A stretch of DNA of 64,000 bases from Onchidella celtica (lineage: Eukaryota > Mollusca > Gastropoda > Systellommatophora > Onchidiidae), in contig OZ007582.1 in the NCBI GenBank assembly GCA_963931925.1, positions 38,564,617 to 38,628,616 of the forward strand. Direction: 5' to 3'. Position 1 is the first letter of the stretch. Every line of letters starts with the position of its first letter. The position numbers and the translations under genes were made by a program. Of the stretch, positions 57,636-64,000 are shown piece after piece. The notes below the pieces were generated by a model. That model did no database searches. It had not been told where the DNA came from and was given only the letters and a program-made list of their open reading frames with translations.

Positions 57636-57858
57636 TAATGGTCGGGTCATGGAAAGAAAGGAAATCGAATGAAATGGTGATGAAAGACGCCAACACTGAA
57701 CGATCGCTGACAAAAACAATTAGGAGAAGACATTTGCAGTTCATGGGACACCTGAATCGACACAAAGGTCTTGAACACCTTGCTCTGACTGGGAAAAAAA
57801 AACGTGGGAATGAGTGGCGAACCATGATCGTCGATATCTGTTCCAGATCCGGCACTTA
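57636..57858 (+). pseudogene. LINE ORF2 C-terminal fragment
   Basis: The frame encodes RSLTKTIRRRHLQFMGHLNR, KGLEHLALTGKKKRG and a terminal basic stretch, the pattern found after the RT domain in RTE-like and related LINEs (R-LQF-GH--R--GLE-L-LTGK). An (AAAG)n run follows at 57858-57877, possibly its 3' tail. Only this scrap remains. Confidence 0.6.
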
Positions 57859-57877
57859 AAGAAAGAAAGAAAGAAAT

Positions 57878-58510
57878 AGTCGGATTGCCATTTTGTCTTA
57901 AGACTTAAGTAGTGATCAGCACACTGAATGTTTTGTGACATCTTTGATATTATCCATTGGACACTAAATGCTGTAAAATAATCTTGACTATTATACATGT
58001 GGTTCAAGCGAATTGGTCAATCATGAATTAGACGTTAAGGCACACAATCATGCAATGGAAAGTGCTCATGATAATAATGCATTACCTTTGTACGGTTCGG
58101 TCCGAATTCTTTTTTTTCGGGCCTATTGAAATGCACGGTCAAAGTCTTCAACGTTATGGTGTGGTTTAGCCGTCATTCTTTGAGGGGCCAAAGAGGTGCC
58201 CGGTGAGAGAGGAACGGAATTGAGGAAAGAAAGAGGTGGAGGGGCAGGGAGGATGGAAAAGGAAAGGACTTCAAAAAATATGTCATAAAATAATTCGTCT
58301 TCAAAGCCTAGAAATTGTTTCATCTATTTTCTCCGTACACATTCATCTTTAAAATATTGTCTTAACTTTATGGTACCAAATTTGTACATACGAGTTTTAC
58401 GACCATTCCATAATAATCAGTTTGACAAAGGCCATTAGACAATCTTAGTTTAAATCTGCCGTATTTGGACCTTGTTATTTCTATCTTTCACTCCTGCTTG
58501 CGACACTGGG
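57878..58510 (-). repeat. Diverged 1.1-kb-family repeat, minus orientation
   Basis: Block A on the minus strand (AAGTGCTCATGATAATAATG near 58060-58080) and neighbouring blocks. No gene was seen. Confidence 0.55.
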
Positions 58511-58855
58511 GACACTGTGATAGAGAGGCAAGGTGCTCGGCTCTCATGTCGAAGGTACCGGGTTTGAATCCCGGTCGGTGCAGGCATGTTGAAAATTTGG
58601 GGTTTTCTCTTATTTTCCTTTCCTTGATCCAATGAGAGGTAAGACAGAGCACCTAGTTTTCTCCGATAAGGACGAAAAAGTCGGAGGGCCTGAGTGCACC
58701 TTGCGCTCTTTAAAGATACCTTGGCTGTTGGAAATCGAAAAGAGCAGGCCAAATATGTATCCATACCATCCCATCCCCATCTCCTCATCCCCCCCCCCAA
58801 AAAAAACCCAAAAAAAACAACCTCCCTACCGGCGCTGCACTGTGGCGACGACAGT
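58511..58855 (+). mobile_element. tRNA-derived SINE, copy 2
   Basis: Clearer tRNA head than copy 1: A-box-like TGATAGAGAGGCA (58518-58530) and B-box GGTTTGAATCC (58561-58571). The central domain at 58646-58735 has GAGCACCTAGTTTTCTCCG, GATAAGGACGAAAAAGTCGG and a CTGTTGGAAATCG end. A C-run/A-run tract and a terminal GC-rich block (CGGCGCTGCACTGTGGCG) follow, as in copy 1. It is inserted in the 1.1-kb repeat. Confidence 0.8.
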
Positions 58856-59436
58856 TTCTACCTCCGATTAAGCCAGATGACTAAACGCAATGTCTATGTG
58901 TGTCAGTGTGCAATAACATCTCCAGAAACGGAGGAGTTTCTTCCATCGCAATGAAATACTAATACCATTAAAACTGCTACCGTATGAAAAGAATAGCGAA
59001 GTGAAAGTATCACAACCATAGAGACTCACAGATTACCAAAGCAATTGCTTTTTATAACTATTTGTGAAGACTTTCTATCTTTCTTTAATCGGCGATGGCC
59101 TTTGTTTTAACTGAAAGTTTGATGATTTGTTAATAATTTCAATTATATAGTGGTTTGCAGCAAAGAGCCCCGGTAATGGATTTTGCAACGCGTGGGAGGA
59201 ACTTATGGTAGACTTGAATGTTGAACGAAAATAATATCTAATTTTTTATATTTTCTCATTCTCTATCACAATGCCGTAACAATGAACAGTCGTGGGATGT
59301 CATTCAAGGCAGGAAAGTCTTGTATTTCAAGCATGTTTTTTTTATCGAATATATTGATTGCTCAGAAGTAACTGAAAAATCTGCGCATTCTCCCCGAACA
59401 AATAGACTAATACAAAAAGAATGTTTAAAAACCACA
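58856..59436 (+). repeat. Diverged 1.1-kb-family repeat; no gene
   Basis: Block H near 58870-58960, then AT-rich sequence with recognisable but poor repeat similarity. Confidence 0.5.
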
Positions 59437-59438
59437 TA

Positions 59439-59703
59439 CACTCGAGCCAAAAAGTTAAGCAACCCTGGATTATGCTCAGAACTGACAACTTTATTTTTCA
59501 ATTAATTCAAACACGTTCATTGGAATCAATTTATTGTTATGTAAGTCTGAAATCACATTCAATTTCATTTTACCCACCCCAAAAATGGGGCTTAATGACT
59601 TAAACAAAATTTTCTTTTATACAAAAACAAAAAAGTCAATAATTGAATGGCAAGAGTTCACAAATCTTGTTAGTGAAGGTTGCTTAACTTTTTGGCTCGA
59701 GTG
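59439..59703. mobile_element. Tc1/mariner-type MITE
   Basis: 265 bp with perfect 26-bp terminal inverted repeats (CACTCGAGCCAAAAAGTTAA then GCAACC at 59439-59464; exact complement at 59678-59703), flanked by TA on both sides (59437-59438 and 59704-59705). TA duplication and the GCCAAAAAG motif near the tip are hallmarks of Tc1-like ends. There is no transposase, so it is non-autonomous. The perfect TIRs suggest a fairly young insertion compared with the surrounding repeat. Confidence 0.88.
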
Positions 59704-59705
59704 TA

Positions 59706-61884
59706 GGTGGTCGCGATAGTCTGATAGCACTTATTATATCTATTATTATGGGCCGATTTAAAACACAAAATAATGTAACAATTTTTTAGGTAAAAATTAA
59801 AGCAACCTAATGGTGAATTTATTCTGAAGGGTGGGAGCATTAGTCATTGATTTTGTGTTTCTGTGCGTCAATCCCTGTGTTTTTTGTTGTTGTTTTTTTT
59901 TTTTTTGGAGCATTGAGCACGTTTTTTTAGGTCCCTTCTTTTTCGATGGGACGATATCAACTGATTATATCAGAAAATTTATTTCGAATTTGGTGATAAC
60001 TTGGCATTAAGTAAAACTTCCCCAAAATAAAGAATTAAGAAATCATTTAACTTTACGGCCAGAACCATACTACATTGTCTTATAAATTCCACCAGAAAGC
60101 TTGAGTCAAGTCGCCATCTGTCTTGATAATAAATAATAATCAGTGTATTGACAGTATTTGTGACATCGTCGATGTTATCTTTTGAAAATGCTAAATACCT
60201 TACAATATCCGTGACCGTTGGAGTATATCACGAATTAGATGTTCAGGAAGCCGTGAAGAATGGAAAGTGCTCATGATAGTGATGAATGATCTTTACATGA
60301 TTTATTCCCAGTTCCTGCAGGAAATAATGAGATGCTCGGTAAGGGTGGAGGGTTGGGAGGGAGAAGGTTTGTAAAAGGGCAAGGTTTCACACAAGAATAT
60401 CACAATATTCATCACTGAAATTCAGAAATTACTCCACTTCCTTTTTTTTCTCCACATTCATCTGTCTTAAATTTCTGGTATCAAAATGGTGCAGGCGAAT
60501 TTCATGACCCTTTCATAATGATAAACTTGATAACGGCTACTATACAATCTAGCTGAAATCTGTTGTAATATACACCTCTACATTGCTGTCTTTCACCCTT
60601 ACACACTCTACATTAATAACGCTTGAAACTGAGGAGATTCTTCCATTTGAAAAAAAAAAATCCAAGAACCATTAATTGCTACGATATGAAACGGCTTAGA
60701 AAATGAAATTACCACAGAGACTCATTGGAACCATTGATTATCCATGATTATTTCTGACAAACTTCTCTGTTTCGTTAGCCGACAATGGATTTTCTATTGT
60801 TATTCATATCTTTCATAGGCACATAATTCATTGATAATCGGAATGATCATTGTGTCTTCACATTGCACTTTTTTTTGGAGGGGGGGGGGAGGCAGGATGG
60901 GTACGCCCTATTAGCAGGTCATTTATTGCATATCAAACAGGATATTTCAATCTTATCCAAGCCTCTGATGGGTGGTATCGGTAGCAAAGAAATTAGATAT
61001 TTTCAGGCAACATTCAAGACCACCACATATTCCCCATTGCGGTGTAATATCCGTTTCCCTGGCTTTTTCCTCCCAAAAAAAATGCCCTGAGTATCCATGA
61101 AGAACATTCTTAATTTCGCATTTTTACATCTGACATAAGCTTAAAAGAATGTTTACAATCTACAGCGGATAGAATGAAAGACAAATTCGCCATCAAACAA
61201 TTCTGTGAGCAGTAAAACCTACAGTCGCGAATCGGGAGCTGTAATGATTTCATTTCCCTATTCTCTATAATATTTATGGTAGCAATAAACAGCAGTGGGA
61301 TGTCATTCAAAGGGAGTCAATTCTGGAGTTTCAAGGGACGTTATTAGACAAGAGGGAGAGAGAACATTGAGTATCCTTACAGTTATCTGGCTTCATCAGA
61401 ATTTCTATCGCACATATTGTTATTCAGAAATTATTGACGTAACTCCACATTCTCCCTGAACAATTAGAAGAATGATGAAATAAAAAGTTTAAACACAAAA
61501 TGGTTGGCTTTTCTATAATCTGGTTGGACTTTTATACTCTATTATTACTGATCAATTTAAAACTGATATGTGCCGTTTTCAAGCCAAAAGTTAAGACGAC
61601 TTAAAAATTAAGTTGTCAGGAAGAGTGGAACCATTATCTCATGTAATATTTGTGTTTCCATGCTTTAATCTCTGTTTTGTGTGTTTGGTGTTATTTTGTG
61701 CAATTAACTCGTTTTTTTCCCTGATTTTGATCAAAGCATATTTTTGTGGAAGTCCTTTCTTTTTTTGTGAAAAGACGATGTCAACAAATTTCTGTTGGGC
61801 TTAGTGAGGACGAAATTATTCAATTTAAAGGCCAAAACCACGTGGTATTATCTTACATGTGTATTTTTTCCTTTTCGGCATAGT
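59706..61884. repeat. Diverged 1.1-kb-family repeats, both orientations; no gene
   Basis: Minus-strand block A near 60260-60280, plus-strand H near 60600-60640, and minus-strand H near 61300-61400 (AGTTTCAAGGGACGTTATTAG). The 60940-61040 segment parallels 56735-56840, so a larger unit of a few kb may be duplicated here. Confidence 0.55.
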
Positions 61885-61959
61885 GATAATCTGCATAAGA
61901 AAGGAAATTGATAATCTGCATAAGAAAGGAAATTGATAATCTGCATAAGAAAGGAAATT
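61885..61959 (+). repeat. 25-bp tandem repeat, three perfect copies
   Basis: The unit GATAATCTGCATAAGAAAGG plus AAATT repeats three times without a mismatch (61885, 61910, 61935). Confidence 0.95.
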
Positions 61960-64000
61960 CTAGTCAACATTCAAATTTCTCCTAATGAAGCACCAGGAAT
62001 CTCTAACATGAAAAGGAACAAATTCCAATACAACACCGTAAATTCCCCAGCGAGGTTGCTAATACTTTGGTATTGGGACAAATATGCTTTTTCCCAAATA
62101 ATTCGATACCAAGTACTTTCTACTGAAAGCAAATTGATATGGAAATGGCATTCCATTACATTGTAAAACTCTCAATACATAGCATGCATGTTTTGAGCCT
62201 AAACTTGATAATGAATTTTCGAAAAAGGAGGAAAAACTATGAGTGGCTTACTGACGTGCCATTGGGTCGTCTCAAGAATAAATTATTAATCGTCTGGCAG
62301 AAGTGGATATCGCCCACGATTGAAAAAAAAAAAGCATAGACATTACCGCCGCGCCGATACAAAACCTAGTAACTCTCACGGCGCTAATTTTGAGACAATG
62401 ACGAGCAAAAGTTCGACAGATTTACGGCGCCTTGCCTCAGATTTTCTTACAAAACCGGTAGAACGTTTACTGGATTACAAGAAAAGAACTTATAATTTCG
62501 CTCAACAAAAGAACACATTGTCACAGTCCTGTTAACTAGATCTAGGTCATTCGTAACCAAGCACGGTGTCACTGATACACTGTTATTCAGTGTTATTTTT
62601 ATGGGCGTGTACTCTGTTTAATGTCTGGGATACACCGATTCTCATCTTCGGTATTTGACAAACCTAGATTAGGCATTTCATGATATTTGGGAATAGATTT
62701 GAAGCGACTAGCGGAATTTGAAAGTGCTGATTTTATGTTTTATCAACTTTATCTGGACAAACGCCCTTCCAAAAACTTCCGGCGTGATGCGTTCTCCTAA
62801 TTTTTTGTCTTTTAAATAAGGAGCCTCTTGTTTGTGACTGGAAAACACTGCCAAACGCAGTAACAAACATTTGTTCATTGTTGTCAAAAAATTTGAAACA
62901 GTCTGTTCATTCAGCAAAGTATTTGTTTCTCATTTTAAAGTAAATAAGGTTATAAATGGTAAACGTCCGCGTTTTTACGCATCTTCAAGATCCAATTTTA
63001 GGTGGTTCCAGTGATCATACGATGGCCGCCCACCTCGTTTTATAATCAGGAAATAAGGTAGATTTTACCATGTGAAGGACATACTGGTATCATAAAGTGC
63101 ACGATTTGCACGCAGTTCTGTCATAAGCTCCCCCACTATTGGGGAAGTGATGAAAGCTTACTTTTCCCCCGTTTGCTGTCCGTTTGTTTTCCGATCGGCA
63201 ATTAATGGCCACACAGTAACCAGTTTTCGCTGTGCTGCGGTAAGCTTGACGTCACTTCCGTTTACGGGCACCGACGGGGAAAACCTTGCTACTTGGCATC
63301 GGCAAATTTGACGACCCGAGAATCGAGCTCAATCCTTATTCCATGGGAGCAATCACTCATCCATAAACGTTTCAGTAGCTCTATGGTGAACCAGTGCCCC
63401 CCCCCCCCTTACTATAATAAGGCAATTGAACAATGTCATGGTACAACGTTTACTTGCACTTTAAACTAACATTTTGGAAGGTTTATTTGACTGTTTCAGT
63501 TGGGAAGAAGCCTACATTTATTGTTTATATAATCCTACAACTTACTTTATTCAAAAAACAAATGTAAACCAAAACTTTTCAATTGATTACCGTAACTGAA
63601 AAGTGTACGTACGATCTCTAGAAGCCCTTCCTCTCCCCATTATATGCTCTTCAAAGCCCCCCCCCCCACACACACACACACACCTTTTGAGCACAGGCAG
63701 TTTTGGGTTAACCCAAGCCTAATGTTTGTCATATCAAAAGTATGCTGCGTAAAGAGTAGTGATGGACTTAGCAAACACCACAATAAATCACTACCACAGG
63801 TGTTAACAATAAAATGTTGTTTGTCACGATCGTGCCAAGAGAACAATTCATTAGGTCTACTAATGTCCACTTTTATTGTTGTAGCTGTCACCATGACTTT
63901 CCTATATTAATGTTTTTTGCGCCACCAGCTGCCATTTTTATTACTGTTGTTCATCATTTTGCACGGTTTACTGTATTGATTGTGATCTTTGGTATCTGTA
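61960..64000. other. Unclassified intergenic sequence
   Basis: No ORF, RNA gene or element was recognised. The blocks of the 1.1-kb repeat are no longer evident after about 62.2 kb, so this may be single-copy DNA. There are C-runs near 63397 and 63657 and a short (CA)n at 63667-63683. Confidence 0.5.

Noticed and set aside
58511..58590. A tRNA gene
   Set aside because: A and B boxes are present but no cloverleaf with anticodon arm could be laid out, and the sequence continues into a SINE body shared with another copy.

Overview
This is AT-rich eukaryotic, non-coding DNA made almost entirely of transposable elements. I found no host protein-coding gene, no functional tRNA or rRNA gene, no CRISPR array and no bacterial-type operon. 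The element set (two Gmr1-like Ty3/gypsy families, an RNase H-bearing I-type LINE, RTE-like LINE scraps, a tRNA-derived SINE with a conserved central domain, a Tc1/mariner-type MITE) fits an invertebrate metazoan. A marine mollusc is my best guess, held weakly.

Layout. 1-12296: a field of diverged copies of an unclassified repeat of about 1.1 kb, carrying one SINE. 12297-12815: a scrap of family-2 LTR joined to two head-to-head RTE-like RT fragments. 13226-38154: the main feature, a 24.9-kb tandem array LTR-internal-LTR-internal-LTR-internal-LTR of one Ty3/gypsy element (family 1, sense = minus strand). It has four 1276-bp LTRs and three internal regions of about 6.6 kb. The whole array is flanked by one 5-bp target duplication, GTGTT. 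38536-39520: a truncated, inverted LTR of family 2. 39521-41470: more diverged repeat and a 91-bp tandem repeat. About 41.75-48.3 kb: an I-type LINE whose endonuclease is split by a 1.4-kb LTR-like insertion bounded by GTAAC. 49526-54625: a 5'-truncated family-2 Ty3/gypsy element (plus strand) with its 3' LTR. 54626-64000: more of the diverged repeat, on both strands, with a LINE scrap, a second SINE, a MITE and a 25-bp triplicate.

How the parts work together. In both Ty3/gypsy families the pol order is PR-IN-RT-RNase H, the Ty1/copia-like order known for the Gmr1-like group, and both Gags carry a region that resembles the SCAN domain, whose origin has been traced to Gmr1-like Gag. In family 1 all three units share the same two lesions or recoding sites: a +1 gag/pol frame offset at the zinc knuckle, and an in-frame UGA at the Gly of the integrase GPF/Y module. 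Shared lesions, near-identity and a single target duplication around the array point to DNA-level amplification of one insertion (LTR-LTR unequal exchange, or integration of a concatemer), not to three transpositions. A diverged paralogue of the target lacking the element lies at 1-430 on the opposite strand, giving an internal empty-site control for the array ends.

Limits: all similarities were judged by eye. An assembly error could produce or alter the copy number of such a near-identical array.
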